Notes: generated by a model from the sequence alone, not told the origin. 64,000 bases of DNA from Aeromonas rivipollensis (GCF_010974825.1 NZ_JAAILA010000003.1:248001-312000), one strand, 5' to 3'; positions 38,791 through 48,927 are shown, counted from the first letter of the stretch. Program-made: numbers and translations.

Positions 38791-40455
38791 ATGCTGACCC
38801 AGCTGACCGTCAACAACTTCGCCATCGTCAAGTTTCTCGAACTCGATCTGCAATCCGGCATGACCTGCATCACAGGGGAGACGGGGGCAGGCAAATCCAT
38901 TGCCATCGACGCCCTCGGCCTCTGCCTCGGCGAGCGGGCCGAAGCCAGCATGGTGCGGCCGGGCAGCGACAAGACGGAAGTCAGTGCCCGTTTCCTGCTG
39001 GACGGCAACCCTGCCGCCCGCGCCTGGCTCGCCACCAACGAGCTGGAGAACGAGGGTGAGTGCATAGTGCGGCGGGTACTCTCCGCCGAGGGGCGCTCGC
39101 GCAGCTACATCAACGGCGTCCCCGTCCCCCTGGTGCAGCTCAAGAGCCTGGGTCAGTTGCTGGTTAACGTCCACGGCCAGCACGCGCATCAGCTGCTGCT
39201 CAAACCCGACTATCAGCTCGCCCTGCTGGATGGCTATGCCGGTCACCACCTGCTGCTCGATGAGGTGCGCCAGCACTATCAGCTGTGGCGCCAGCTGCAA
39301 AACGAGCTCAACCGCCTCAAGGCCGAACAGCAGCAGCGGGAGGCCCGTCGTCAACTCATCGAGTATCAGGTGCAGGAGCTGGATGAGTTCGCCCTGCAAC
39401 CCGGGGAATTTGAGGCCATCGAAGAGGAGCACCAGCGCCTCGCCAACGGCACCGAGCTGATGCAGGAGTGCGGCTATTGCCTCGACCTGCTCTATGACAA
39501 CGAGGAGACCACCATAGCCGGCCTGCTGCAGGTGGCGGTGGACAGGGCTGAGACCCTGGCCGGCATGGATAGCCGCCTTGGCAACGTGCTCGGCATGCTG
39601 AACGAAGCCCTGATCGGGGTGCAGGAGAGTCACAGCGAGCTACGCAGCTATCTGGATCTGCTGGAGCTGGATCCCGAGCGTTTCAACGAGCTGGAGGCCC
39701 GCCTCTCCAAGGCGATCAATCTGGCCCGCAAGCACCACGTCAAGCCGGCGGATCTCCCGTCGCACCATCAGGAGCTGGCCAAGGATCTCGCCCGCCTCCA
39801 CTCCGATGAGGAAAGGTTAGAAGGGATGGAGGATGAACTGGCCGAGGCCCGCCAGGCCTTTGTCCAGGCGGCAGAGGTGCTTAGCCAGAGCCGTCAGCGC
39901 TACGCCCAGGAGCTGGCCACCCAGGTGACCGCCAGCATGCACGAACTGGCTATGCCCGATGGTCGCTTCGCCATCGAGGTGCGCCCCGACGCCCAGAGCA
40001 GCCTGTCGCCACTCGGTATCGATCGAGTGGAATTCATGGTCACCACCAACCCTGGGCAGCCCATACAGCCGCTGGGCAAGGTGGCCTCCGGCGGCGAGCT
40101 GTCACGTATCAGCCTCGCCATAGTGGTGATCAGCGCCCGCAAGATCTCCACCCCCACCCTGATTTTCGACGAGGTGGATGTGGGGATCAGCGGCCCGACG
40201 GCGGCAGTGGTGGGCCGTCTGCTTCGCCAGCTCGGCGAATCCACCCAGGTGATGGTGGTCACCCACCTGCCCCAGGTGGCTGGCAAGGGCCACCAGCACA
40301 TGGTGGTCAGCAAGCACACGGACGGCAAGACCACGGAGACCCAGATGCAGGCGCTCAACCAGGGTGCCCGCCTCAACGAGCTGGCCCGTCTGCTGGGGGG
40401 GGATCAGATCACCGACAACACCCTGGCCAACGCCCGCGAGCTGCTTGCCTCCTGA
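38791..40455 (+). CDS. recN: DNA repair protein RecN
   Basis: RecN is an SMC-like ATPase induced by DNA damage that acts early in double-strand break repair. The 554-residue protein has Walker A GETGAGKS at 29-36, a coiled-coil middle (about 150-370), and C-terminal VASGGELSRISLAIVV signature and Walker B TLIFDEVDVG. Length equals that of E. coli RecN (553). Two LexA boxes upstream indicate SOS control. No terminator follows directly; instead an array of repeats begins about 25 bases after the stop. Confidence 0.96.
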   Translation: MLTQLTVNNFAIVKFLELDLQSGMTCITGETGAGKSIAIDALGLCLGERAEASMVRPGSDKTEVSARFLLDGNPAARAWLATNELENEGECIVRRVLSAEGRSRSYINGVPVPLVQLKSLGQLLVNVHGQHAHQLLLKPDYQLALLDGYAGHHLLLDEVRQHYQLWRQLQNELNRLKAEQQQREARRQLIEYQVQELDEFALQPGEFEAIEEEHQRLANGTELMQECGYCLDLLYDNEETTIAGLLQVAVDRAETLAGMDSRLGNVLGMLNEALIGVQESHSELRSYLDLLELDPERFNELEARLSKAINLARKHHVKPADLPSHHQELAKDLARLHSDEERLEGMEDELAEARQAFVQAAEVLSQSRQRYAQELATQVTASMHELAMPDGRFAIEVRPDAQSSLSPLGIDRVEFMVTTNPGQPIQPLGKVASGGELSRISLAIVVISARKISTPTLIFDEVDVGISGPTAAVVGRLLRQLGESTQVMVVTHLPQVAGKGHQHMVVSKHTDGKTTETQMQALNQGARLNELARLLGGDQITDNTLANARELLAS

Positions 40456-40479
40456 GGGCCGCGCGGCAAGCCCTCGCCG

Positions 40480-40990
40480 CCCCTGAGGCGGCGAGCCATC
40501 AGCCCCTTCGATGACCTGACCGGGAGTGAGTCATCAGCCTTCCGGCGCCAGCCCTGGCATGTCATCAACCTTTTCGATTCCCTGACCGGGGAGGTGAGTA
40601 ACCACTCTCCGGCAGCCTGCCTTGAGTGGCGAGCCATCCGGCCTTCGGCCACCTGACTGGATAAGCGAGTAGCAAACCTCTCCGGTAACCTGCCCGGAAA
40701 GGCGAACCATCCCCTTTGGCGGCATGCCCAAATTGGCGGGTCTTCAATTCCTTCGGGGATCTGACCGGGAAGACGAGTAGCAAACCTCTCAAGCAACCTG
40801 CCCAGAGAGGCAAATCATCCTCCTCGGCGGCTCGTCCGGAGAGGCGGGTCTGCTATCCTGCCGGTGACCTGACCGGGAAGGCGAGTAGCGAACCTCTCCG
40901 GTAGCCTGCCCGGAAAGGCGGACCATCCCCTTTGGCGGCATGCCCAGAGAAGCGGGTCTTCAATTCTTTCGGTGATCTGCCCGAAATCAC
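40480..40990. repeat. Array of 36-nt subunits arranged in three 108-nt repeats downstream of recN
   Basis: Three copies of a 108-nt unit lie head to tail at 40653-40760, 40761-40868 and 40869-40976; the starts (CTGACTGG, CTGACCGG, CTGACCGG) are exactly 108 bases apart. Copies 1 and 3 differ at about 13 positions; copy 2 is more divergent. Each unit is built of three related subunits of 35-37 nt that begin CTGnCC(G/A)G and contain GGCG and CCTTTCGG-like parts. More degenerate subunits extend upstream to about 40480. The period is 36 codons, and related peptide patterns recur on both strands, but stop codons (TAA at 40662, TAG at 40902) break the plus-strand frame. The remainder of the 781-base gap, up to 41236, shows no gene. 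Confidence 0.8.
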
Positions 40991-41236
40991 GAACCCAAGC
41001 ACGCCCACGCAGTCACCCCATGCCCCGGACCCGCCGCCAGCGGCCCTGGTCAATGACGGCGGTGCGCCCTCTCCTTCTCCGACTCTCGGTGCCCCAGGCC
41101 AGAGGCCAGAGCCTGGCCGGATTTGCCCCCATCACCGCCAGACAGTAGAGTGGAACCAACTCGGGCCCCATGGCCCTCTCTGGCCCGGCGCCGCGACATG
41201 CGACCGAGCCCATCACCCCACATCAGGAACCGCCTC

Positions 41237-42130
41237 ATGCTTCATGTCTTTGGCCACAAGAATCCCGACAGCGACAGTATCTGCACCGCGCTGGTCACCG
41301 CCGACTGGCTCAACCGTCAGGGTCGCCCCGCCCAGGCCTATGCATTGGGTGAGCCCATTGCCGAGACCCGCTTCATCCTGGAGACGGCAGGGGTGGAGGC
41401 CCCCCCGGTTCTGACGGGCAGCATCGCCAACAAGCCGGTCTTTCTGGTGGATTTCAGCGAACTGGAGCAGGGACCTGAGGGGCTGGCCGAGGCCGATGTG
41501 CAAGGCCTCATCGATCACCACCGCATCGGCACCCTCATCACCCGTGGCCCCCTCGATGCCTGGGTGAGGGCGGTCGGGTGCAGTGCCACCGTGCTGCTGG
41601 AGCTGATGGGCCATGCCAATCTGTCCCGCGCCCAGGCCAGGTTGTTGCTGGGGGCCATCATCAGCGACACCTTCAACTTCACCTCCCCCACCACCACGGC
41701 AGAGGACAGGCTAGCGGTCGACCGGCTGCTGCCCATCGCCGATCTGGCCCTGGCCCCCTTTGCCCAGACCCTGCTGGAGCGGCGCACCCAGTTGGGCGAT
41801 ACCCCCCTGTGCGAGCTGCTCGTGGCCGACGAGAAGGCTTACCAGATAGCGGGCCATTCCCTCATGGTCAGCCAGATCTGCGTGATGGATCCGAGCCAGG
41901 TGCACAGCCGGATGGAGGAGCTGCATCAGGCCATGGAGGAGAGGCTGACCCTGGACTCGCTGGATGGCTATGTCTTGATGCTGACCGATCTGGCCAAGGG
42001 AAGCAGTGAGCTCCACTTTGCCAGCAGGGGCATACTGCCCGCCGAGCCGGTCCAGCTGGCGGGGGCCCTCAGCCGCAAGAAAGAGGGGCTTCCCTGGTTG
42101 ACCCAGCAGTTGTCAAAAGTGCCCCGCTAA
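41237..42130 (+). CDS. ppaC: Manganese-dependent (family II) inorganic pyrophosphatase
   Basis: This DHH-family enzyme hydrolyses pyrophosphate to phosphate in the cytoplasm. The 297-residue product starts MLHVFGHKNPDSDS, giving metal ligands His7, Asp11 and Asp13, then has LIDHHRIG, SDTFNFTSPTTTAEDR and the substrate-binding SRKKEG near the C-terminus. Family II enzymes are about 305-310 residues, so it is complete. The open frame extends upstream to 41123, but the recognised N-terminus is at 41237. Confidence 0.93.
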   Translation: MLHVFGHKNPDSDSICTALVTADWLNRQGRPAQAYALGEPIAETRFILETAGVEAPPVLTGSIANKPVFLVDFSELEQGPEGLAEADVQGLIDHHRIGTLITRGPLDAWVRAVGCSATVLLELMGHANLSRAQARLLLGAIISDTFNFTSPTTTAEDRLAVDRLLPIADLALAPFAQTLLERRTQLGDTPLCELLVADEKAYQIAGHSLMVSQICVMDPSQVHSRMEELHQAMEERLTLDSLDGYVLMLTDLAKGSSELHFASRGILPAEPVQLAGALSRKKEGLPWLTQQLSKVPR

Positions 42131-42517
42131 GCCCTGTCACAGTGGCGGCCCACCGACCGCCACTGTTATTGCCCGCCCTTAGACACCAGATCCCGGCACC
42201 TTGGCTTGAAGCCGGGCGAGCAGCATGATCACCAGGCACATCCAAGATAAACCCCACTGCTGTGCTGCCCATAGACCATTTTCCCATCTCATTCCTCCAT
42301 CAAGGGGGCCATGGGCGGCATGTCTTCATTCTCCGTTCAACTGCGTCTGTTATGCTGATGTAAACGAAGATGATCTTGCGCGCCCTCACCGACAAAGGAT
42401 GACGTCTGGCGCCCACAGACAGACAAGTGAGTACCATGCAATACAGAGCGGGATCACTGTGGTAGGGGACAGCTCCTTTGTCCCCGGTGACCCGCGCCAT
42501 GCCAAGGAGAACTGCTT
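42131..42517. other. Intergenic space between ppaC and the Usp gene
   Basis: The space opens with a hairpin CAGTGGCGG/CCGCCACTG (42140-42165) followed by TTATT, a probable weak terminator of ppaC. A minus-strand 37-codon frame at 42179-42292 encodes a Trp-rich hydrophobic peptide (core LSWMCLVIMLLARL), but GGAGGA abuts its ATG directly, so I leave it uncalled. The last 15 bases contain AAGGAG serving the Usp gene. Nothing else is recognised. Confidence 0.5.
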
Positions 42518-42958
42518 ATGACCCACACCAACATAGTGCTGTTGCTGGAAGGCAAGGATTACGAGCAGGAGACGCTGGCCAAGGCGAGCCGCCTGGCACA
42601 GGGACTGGGCTGCGACCTGACCCTGCTGCACCTGACGCACAGCAGCAAGGTGCGCCGCAAGAGCCTGTCACTGTCCGAGGAGGAGCGCAGTGCCCAGGGC
42701 ACACTGGATGCCAAGGCCATCATCAGCGAACTCATCACCCTGCTGCCTCATCCTGTGGATTACCACTGCCTGGTGGTCGATGACGTGGTCAGGGATCTGG
42801 GCCAGTGGCTGAGCTCCCACTCGACCTCGCTCCTGCTGGTCGGCAGCCGCCACCACTGGATGGAGGGATCGCTGGCCCGCCTGCTCATCTACAAGCTGCC
42901 CGTCGATATCCAGATCTGCCACGAGCCCTATGCCGAGCAGCTCAAGGCCGTCGGCTGA
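42518..42958 (+). CDS. Universal stress protein family protein
   Basis: The 146-residue cytoplasmic protein has the UspA alpha/beta fold pattern: an initial hydrophobic strand NIVLLLEG, LAQGLGCDLTLLHL, DVVRDLGQWLSSHSTSLLLVGSRHH and a final strand. The ATP-binding G-x2-G-x9-G(S/T) motif of ATP-binding Usps is not clear (VGSRHHWMEGSLARLL), so nucleotide binding is uncertain. AAGGAG precedes the ATG. It appears to be a single-gene unit, closed by a hairpin. Confidence 0.75.
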   Translation: MTHTNIVLLLEGKDYEQETLAKASRLAQGLGCDLTLLHLTHSSKVRRKSLSLSEEERSAQGTLDAKAIISELITLLPHPVDYHCLVVDDVVRDLGQWLSSHSTSLLLVGSRHHWMEGSLARLLIYKLPVDIQICHEPYAEQLKAVG

Positions 42959-42964
42959 GTACCC

Positions 42965-42991
42965 GGGAGCCCGCTCAACGAGCGGGCTCCC
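42965..42991 (+). terminator. Terminator hairpin after the Usp gene
   Basis: GGGAGCCCGCT and AGCGGGCTCCC pair perfectly (11 bp) around CAACG. The following bases (TGCATTTAT) are only partly T-rich. Confidence 0.7.
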
Positions 42992-43205
42992 TGCATTTAT
43001 CCCCTCGGTAGACCTCCCAAGCCCCTTGCTCCGCCCCCAGCGGGTATCATGCAGGTCTGGCCTTCCCTCCCCCGGCTGACACTCGCCCACCTTAATTGAT
43101 AACTTCATCTACATGATTTCTTACACATTGCTCGCTTCTTTTTAAGTGCCATTTGCTGCAGGATATCGCCCTTGCACGCCTTCACTCGTTTCGTTCAGGT
43201 GATAA

Positions 43206-44369
43206 ATGAAGACTCTTCCAAAACCAGGCAAATATGCCCTGCTTGCCCTGGCGCTGCTGGCCTTCGTGGTCTGGCTGGCCTGGCCCGGCAAGACCCCGGA
43301 CCCCGTGCTGACTGCGACCGTGACCCGTCAGGACGTGGAGCAGACGGTGCTGGCCAGCGGCGCCCTGCAGGCCATAGAGCAGGTGGATGTGGGGGCCCAG
43401 GTCTCGGGTCAGGTCACCTATCTGGCGGTGGAGGCCGGGCAACAGGTCAAGCAGGGGGATCTGCTGGCAGAGATAGATCCCCTGATAGCCCAGAACAACC
43501 TCAAGACCGCCGAGGCCGAGCTGGCCAGCCGCCGTGCCCAGCTCAAGATCAAGCAGGCGCAGCTCAAGCAGAACGAGCTGGCCTGGCGCCGCCAGCAGCA
43601 GATGTTCAGGCAGGAGGCGAGCTCCCGGGCCGATCTGGAGAGTGCAGAGGCGCAGCTGGCCGTCACCCGGGCCGAGTTGCAGAGCGCCCAGGCGGACATC
43701 GACAACGCCCTGATCAAGGTGGAGCGCACCAAGACGGAGCTCGGCTATAACCGCATTCAGGCCCCCATGGATGGCACCGTCGTCAGCATAGTGACCCGCC
43801 AGGGGCAGACCCTGGCCGCCAGCCAGACGGTCCCGACCCTGCTCAAGCTCGCCAACCTGGACACCATGACGGTCAAGGCGCAGATCTCGGAGGCGGACGT
43901 CACCAAGGTCAGGGCCGGCATGCCGGTCTACTTCACCCTGATAGGAGACCCGGACCGCCGCTATCACGGCACCCTGCGCACTGTCGAGCTGGCCCCCACC
44001 AACATCAACGAGCAGAGCGCCAACACCACGACCACCAGCAATGCCGCCATCTACTACTACGCCCTGTTCGATGTGCCCAACCCCGACCATCAGCTGAGGG
44101 TCGCCATGACGACCCAGGTCACCATAGTGCTGGGTGAACGCAAACAGGTATTGGCCATCCCCCAGACAGCCCTCGGCAAGAAGCTGGGGGAGAACGAATA
44201 TGAGGTCACCCTGCTCAAGGAGGACGGGCAGAAAGAGACTCGCCGCATCAAGACCGGCATGAAGGATGACATCAAGATAGAGGTGGTGAGCGGCCTGAAC
44301 GATCAGGACAAGGTGACTCTGGAGCAGGGCAAGCCCGTCCAGAACGACGAGATGGAGATGGTGCCGTGA
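43206..44369 (+). CDS. macA: MacA-type efflux adaptor
   Basis: The 387-residue membrane-fusion protein has an N-terminal anchor (residues 10-27), lipoyl halves (VDVGAQVSGQVTYLAVEAGQQVKQGD and APMDGTVVSIVTRQGQT), a helical hairpin and a beta-barrel, with the MacA-typical NIN... ANTTTTSNAAIYYYALFDVPN segment. MacA stimulates MacB ATPase and bridges it to an outer-membrane channel. It overlaps macB by four bases. The whole set macA-macB-OMF resembles PvdRT-OpmQ of Pseudomonas, a pyoverdine exporter, and the next genes concern siderophores. Confidence 0.9.
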   Translation: MKTLPKPGKYALLALALLAFVVWLAWPGKTPDPVLTATVTRQDVEQTVLASGALQAIEQVDVGAQVSGQVTYLAVEAGQQVKQGDLLAEIDPLIAQNNLKTAEAELASRRAQLKIKQAQLKQNELAWRRQQQMFRQEASSRADLESAEAQLAVTRAELQSAQADIDNALIKVERTKTELGYNRIQAPMDGTVVSIVTRQGQTLAASQTVPTLLKLANLDTMTVKAQISEADVTKVRAGMPVYFTLIGDPDRRYHGTLRTVELAPTNINEQSANTTTTSNAAIYYYALFDVPNPDHQLRVAMTTQVTIVLGERKQVLAIPQTALGKKLGENEYEVTLLKEDGQKETRRIKTGMKDDIKIEVVSGLNDQDKVTLEQGKPVQNDEMEMVP

Positions 44370-46426
44370 GCGAGCCCCTGATCCAGCTCAAGGGCATAGA
44401 GCGCCGCTACCAGAGCGGGGAGCACGAGGTGACTGTGCTGCATCCGCTGGATCTGACCATAGCGGCGGGGGAGATGGTGGCCATAGTCGGTGCCTCCGGC
44501 TCCGGCAAGTCCACCCTGATGAACCTGCTGGGCTGCCTCGATCGCCCGAGCGGCGGCCAATATCTGTTTCGTGGTCAGGACACCGCCGGCCTGGATGCCC
44601 TGGCCCTGGCGCGGCTGCGCTGCCACCACTTCGGTTTCATCTTCCAGCGCTACCATCTGCTGCCCCATCTGGATGCGGCCGCCAACGTGGAGATCCCCGC
44701 CATCTATGCCGGCACATCCCGCCCCGAGCGCCAGATACGTGCCCGCACCCTGCTGACCCGCCTGGGCTTGAGCGATCGCAGCCACCACAGGCCGGGCCAG
44801 CTCTCCGGCGGCCAGCAGCAGCGGGTCAGCATAGCCCGGGCACTGGCCAATGGCGGCGAAGTGATCCTGGCCGACGAGCCCACCGGCGCCCTCGACAGCC
44901 ACAGCGGCAAGGAGGTGATGGCCATCCTGAAGGAGCTGCACGAGCAGGGTCATACCATCATTCTGGTGACCCACGACATGGCGGTGGCCAACCACGCCAA
45001 TCGCATCATCACCCTGCGGGACGGGCGCGTGGTGGAAGACAGCGGCCAACCGGCTGCCAGCCTCGCCATCTCTGCGAGTCAGGCCCACGGGGAGGAGAGT
45101 CAGCAGAGCCCGCAGGCCGCTGTCGAACAGGTATCTTCCGGCCTCCCCGGGCAAGCAGCGAATCAGGAAGTGCGCGAGCCGGTGCCGGACCGGATCGCCA
45201 CTGCCTCAGTCGCCAGGCGCGGCAGCCAGGGCTGGGATCGCTACCGGGAGGCGGGTCGCATGGCGCTGCACGCCATGCTGGCCCATCGCATGCGCACCTT
45301 CCTCACCATGCTCGGCATCATCATCGGCATCGCCGCCGTGGTCAGCGTGGTGGCGCTGGGCCAGGGGGCCCGCGCCAAGGTGATCGACGACATCAACGCC
45401 ATGGGCACCAATACCATCGACATCTTCCCCGGCAAGGATTGGGGCGACGAGAAGGCCGCCAGCATCCAGACCCTGAACGAGCGGGATCTCGACGCCCTGC
45501 TCGGCCAGCCCTATCTGGAGGGGGCCAGCCCCCAGATCGCCACCTCGGGCCAGCTGCGCTACCGCAACAAGACCAGCAGCGGCAGCGTGGTGGGGGTCGG
45601 CAGCGACTTCTTCCGGGTCAAGGGGATGACCCTCACCCAGGGCCGCCTGCTCGATGAGCGGGACATCCGCAGCCGGACGGCGGTGGCCGTGGTGGATGGC
45701 AAGACCATAGCCAGCCTGCTCGGCAAGACGGATCCCGTCGGCCAGGTGGTGCTGGTCGGCACCCTGCCGGTGCGCATCGTCGGGGTGGTGGCCCAGGAGA
45801 CCGGCTTTGGCCCCAGCAGCCAGTCGGTCAACGTCTGGCTGCCTTACAGCGCCGTGATGAGCCGCCTCATCTCCCAGAATCACTTCAGCCAGATCACCAT
45901 AAGGGTCAAGGACGGGGTCCAGCCCGCGCTGGCCGAGCAGGCCGCCGTGGCGCTGCTGACCCAGCGCCACGGGGTGAAGGATTTCTTCACCTTCAGCAGC
46001 GACAGCATCGTCAAGTCGGTGGAGAAGACCACAGCCACCCTGACGCTGCTGGTCTCCGCCATCGCGGTGATCTCCCTCATCGTCGGCGGGGTCGGGGTGA
46101 TGAACATCATGCTGGTGTCCGTGGTGGAGCGCACCCGCGAAATAGGGATCCGCATCGCGGTCGGCGCCCGTCAGTCCGACATCTTGCAACAGTTTCTGAT
46201 CGAGGCTGTGATGGTCAGCCTGCTGGGGGGTCTGCTCGGCATCGGCCTGGCCATGTTTATCGGTTTTATCTTCTCCCTGCTTGTGGAGAGCTTCCAGATG
46301 CGTTTCTCGCTCTTCTCCATCCTGATGGCCTTCGGTTGCTCCTCGCTCATCGGGATCCTGTTTGGTTACCTGCCCGCCCGCAATGCGGCCCGGCTCGATC
46401 CGGTCGAGGCACTGGCGAGGGAATGA
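44366..46426 (+). CDS. macB: MacB-type ABC exporter (ATPase-permease fusion)
   Basis: The 686-residue inner-membrane protein has an N-terminal ATPase (Walker [10 protein letters not shown] at 42-50, signature [26 protein letters not shown]), a linker of about 60 residues, one helix, a large periplasmic domain and three C-terminal helices ending [10 protein letters not shown]. coli MacB has 648 residues; the extra length is mainly the linker (about residues 230-290). The start is coupled to macA. It exports macrolides, heat-stable toxins or siderophores in relatives; here the substrate is unknown. Confidence 0.92.
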   Translation: MSEPLIQLKGIERRYQSGEHEVTVLHPLDLTIAAGEMVAIVGASGSGKSTLMNLLGCLDRPSGGQYLFRGQDTAGLDALALARLRCHHFGFIFQRYHLLPHLDAAANVEIPAIYAGTSRPERQIRARTLLTRLGLSDRSHHRPGQLSGGQQQRVSIARALANGGEVILADEPTGALDSHSGKEVMAILKELHEQGHTIILVTHDMAVANHANRIITLRDGRVVEDSGQPAASLAISASQAHGEESQQSPQAAVEQVSSGLPGQAANQEVREPVPDRIATASVARRGSQGWDRYREAGRMALHAMLAHRMRTFLTMLGIIIGIAAVVSVVALGQGARAKVIDDINAMGTNTIDIFPGKDWGDEKAASIQTLNERDLDALLGQPYLEGASPQIATSGQLRYRNKTSSGSVVGVGSDFFRVKGMTLTQGRLLDERDIRSRTAVAVVDGKTIASLLGKTDPVGQVVLVGTLPVRIVGVVAQETGFGPSSQSVNVWLPYSAVMSRLISQNHFSQITIRVKDGVQPALAEQAAVALLTQRHGVKDFFTFSSDSIVKSVEKTTATLTLLVSAIAVISLIVGGVGVMNIMLVSVVERTREIGIRIAVGARQSDILQQFLIEAVMVSLLGGLLGIGLAMFIGFIFSLLVESFQMRFSLFSILMAFGCSSLIGILFGYLPARNAARLDPVEALARE

Positions 46427-47844
46427 TGATGCACAACTTATCCGGCCGGGGGCTGCGCCTCTCGTCCAACCAGGAGCGCAGCCGCTTGTCAAAAACGGCG
46501 CTTAGCCTGGTTCTCACCGCCTGCCTCAGTGCCTGCAGCCAGCAGAGCACCTACCACAGACCCGAGCTGGACGTGGCGCCAGCGTGGCAGCAGGACGCCC
46601 GGGATCTTGGCAGCCAGCAGGCCGGGCTCTGGTGGCAGGGGTTCCAGGATCCCGCCCTCGACCGACTTGTCGATGAGGTGCTCGCGGCCAACCCGGACAT
46701 GCAGGTGGCGGGGCTCAGGCTCAAAAGTGCCCTGCTCGGCGCCGATCTCGCCGACACCAACCTCACCCCGTCGGTCAACGCCAGCCTGGGGGCGAGCGGC
46801 AACAAGAACATCAAGGACGGCAGCGCCAGCAGCAACCTGGGCCCCTCCTTCAACCTGAGCTATGAGGTGGATCTCTGGGGCAGGCTCGCCTCGGTGCGGG
46901 ATCAGGCCCAGTGGGAGGCAGAGGCCAGCGAGCAGGATAGCGCCGCCACCCGCCTGATGCTGGTAGGCAAGACCCTGGAGCAATACTGGCAGCTGGCGTA
47001 TCTCGGCTCGGCCCTCTCCCTTGGCGAGCGTCAGCTGGCCAACTACGAGCGGATAGAGCGGCTGACCCGGGCAAAATATGACGCCGGCGCCGTCACCCGC
47101 CTCGATCTGGTGCAGGCCAGCCAGCAAAAAGCCGGCAAGCAGGCGGAGCTCGCCTCCCTCACCCTGCAACGGGAGCAAGCCGGCAACGCCCTGCGCCTGC
47201 TGCTCGGCCGCAGCAGCGGCCCGCTCACCTTTGCCCCGACGTCCCTCGCCATGGGCCCCATTCCGACGCTGGCGGTTGGCATCCCCGCCGATGTGCTGGC
47301 CAGGCGCCCAGACGTGCGGGCCGCCGAGCTGCGCCTTCGCAAGACGCTGGCCAGAGGGGACGAGATCCGCACCGGTTTCTACCCCACCCTCAGCCTCACC
47401 GGTGGTGCCAGCACCACCTCGGACACCCTGACCCAGGTGCTGCAAAACCCGGTGGGGACCCTGGGGGCGACCCTGGCGCTTCCCTTCCTCGAGTACAACA
47501 AGACCCGGCTCTCCATCGCCAGCTCCGAGATTGACTATCAGATAGCCGAAACCGAGTTTCGCAAGCAGCTCTATACGGCCCTGCTGGAGGTGGAAGACGG
47601 CCTGGCCGCTCGTCAGCAGGGGGAACAGCGGCTGCGTTATCTCGAGCAGCAGCTGGCCTATGCCAAAGAGGCCGAGCGGCTGGCGGGGGCCCGCTTCCTG
47701 GCGGGCGCCACCGGGGTTCAGCCCTGGCTGGACGAGCAGAATCGACTGTGGGATGCGGAGCTCGGCGTGCTGGCCCAGCAACAGAGCCAGCTCAAGACCA
47801 TGGCCGGGATCTACCGGGCGCTGGGAGGGAGCGATCGGAGCTAG
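46423..47844 (+). CDS. Outer-membrane efflux lipoprotein, NodT/OprM family
   Basis: The 473-residue protein has a lipoprotein signal with Cys38 in the lipobox LSAC, followed by the TolC-like fold with two outer-membrane efflux domains (YHRPELDVAPAW, SYEVDLWGRLAS, RPDVRAAELRLRK). It forms the outer-membrane channel for MacAB. The ATG overlaps the macB stop codon (ATGA), one of three consecutive ATG codons. The signal is preceded by a longer-than-usual 25-residue polar stretch, so a later start is possible. Confidence 0.9.
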   Translation: MMMHNLSGRGLRLSSNQERSRLSKTALSLVLTACLSACSQQSTYHRPELDVAPAWQQDARDLGSQQAGLWWQGFQDPALDRLVDEVLAANPDMQVAGLRLKSALLGADLADTNLTPSVNASLGASGNKNIKDGSASSNLGPSFNLSYEVDLWGRLASVRDQAQWEAEASEQDSAATRLMLVGKTLEQYWQLAYLGSALSLGERQLANYERIERLTRAKYDAGAVTRLDLVQASQQKAGKQAELASLTLQREQAGNALRLLLGRSSGPLTFAPTSLAMGPIPTLAVGIPADVLARRPDVRAAELRLRKTLARGDEIRTGFYPTLSLTGGASTTSDTLTQVLQNPVGTLGATLALPFLEYNKTRLSIASSEIDYQIAETEFRKQLYTALLEVEDGLAARQQGEQRLRYLEQQLAYAKEAERLAGARFLAGATGVQPWLDEQNRLWDAELGVLAQQQSQLKTMAGIYRALGGSDRS

Positions 47845-47918
47845 GGCCCGGTCAACCCTCAGGGCAGCTGGCATGGCCTCCATGCTGGCTGCCCTTGCCC
47901 CTTCCCTGCCACAAAGCA

Positions 47919-47940
47919 ATTGATAATAATTTTCATTTAA
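47919..47940 (+). promoter_or_regulatory. Fur box upstream of the siderophore-interacting protein gene
   Basis: TGATAATAATTTTCATTTA fits the Fur consensus of repeated GATAAT hexamers. It lies about 40 bases before the gene, so iron repression is expected. Confidence 0.75.
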
Positions 47941-47977
47941 TGAAAAATGAGCGCTCTCGTCTGTCAGGAGTACTCAA

Positions 47978-48784
47978 ATGTCACAGTCCGCCCCGGTCAA
48001 TCGCCCTCGCCTGCTCACCGTCAAGCATGTCCATGATGTGAGCCCCCATCTGCGCCGAGTCTGCCTGACCAGCCCCGAATTGGCGGATTACCCCTTCAGC
48101 TGTGGCGGCGCCCATATCAAGATCATGCTGCCCCGACCGGGCCAGAGCGAGATAGTGCTACCAACCCCGACCCCCAAGGGGCCCCGTTGGGAGGATCCGA
48201 GCCAGAAGCCCATCATCCGCACCTTCACCATCCGCGCCTTCCGCCGCGAGGCCCTGGAGATCGACATCGACTTCGCCCTGCACGGTGATGTTGGCCCCGC
48301 CAGCCGCTTCGCCCTCCACGCCAAGCCGGGGGACAGGCTCGCCATCTCGGGTCCGGGCGGCCCGGACCCCATGTTGCAGCTGGCCGATCACTACTACATG
48401 GCCGGCGATCTCACCTCCCTGCCCGCCATCAGCGCCATGGCCGAGGTGATGCCGGCAGAAGCCCGGGGCCATATCGCCCTGCTGGTGCCCCATCAGGAAG
48501 ATGTGCAGGATCTGTCGCTGCCAGTAGGCGTCAGCCTGCGCTGGTTTGTCGGCACGCAGGACCAGACCGGCCCCCTGGTGGAGTACTTCACCGCCCAGCC
48601 TATGGCAGCCGAGGGAAGTTATTTCTGGTTCGGGGGGGAAGAGGGTCTGGTGGTGCCCCTGCGTCGTCATGTCAGGCGAACCCTGGACACAGATCGCCAG
48701 CGGGTCTATGCCGTGCCTTACTGGCGCAGCGGCAAGGATGAAGACGCCTACCATCAGGATCGACACGTCGTGATGGATAGCTGA
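47978..48784 (+). CDS. Siderophore-interacting protein (ViuB/YqjH-type ferric reductase)
   Basis: The 268-residue flavoprotein belongs to the SIP family, which releases iron from ferric siderophores in the cytoplasm by reducing it with NAD(P)H and FAD. The FAD-binding motif is RTFTIRAFR with HGDVGPASRFA; the C-terminal SIP domain has YFWFGGEEG and PYWRSGKDEDAYH. A GGAG precedes the ATG. It sits directly behind a Fur box and upstream of a Fur-boxed DAHP synthase gene, which supports a role in catechol-siderophore utilisation (Aeromonas species make amonabactin; this link is inference). Confidence 0.87.
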   Translation: MSQSAPVNRPRLLTVKHVHDVSPHLRRVCLTSPELADYPFSCGGAHIKIMLPRPGQSEIVLPTPTPKGPRWEDPSQKPIIRTFTIRAFRREALEIDIDFALHGDVGPASRFALHAKPGDRLAISGPGGPDPMLQLADHYYMAGDLTSLPAISAMAEVMPAEARGHIALLVPHQEDVQDLSLPVGVSLRWFVGTQDQTGPLVEYFTAQPMAAEGSYFWFGGEEGLVVPLRRHVRRTLDTDRQRVYAVPYWRSGKDEDAYHQDRHVVMDS

Positions 48785-48927
48785 TAACCATCTGTATTCC
48801 TTGTACTTATCAGGCCTTCTCCCGCTCGGGGGCGGGCCTGGTTGCCATTCTCCCCTCCCCTCTTACGGCCCGCCCCCCCATCTCTGGTGATCCTCTCGGT
48901 AGTGCTTGCATTTGAGACTGGCAGCAA

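Noticed and set aside
40480-40990. CRISPR array
   Set aside because: The units are contiguous and degenerate, with no unique spacers and no cas genes nearby.
40404-41414. Protein-coding genes within the recN-downstream repeats (several frames on both strands)
   Set aside because: Every frame is open only in part, stop codons fall inside the repeat units, and no Shine-Dalgarno or domain supports any of them.
42069-42292. Minus-strand small frames (37 and 72 codons) near the ppaC end
   Set aside because: GGAGGA abuts the shorter one's ATG, and the longer one overlaps the ppaC 3' end with a random composition; neither is convincing.
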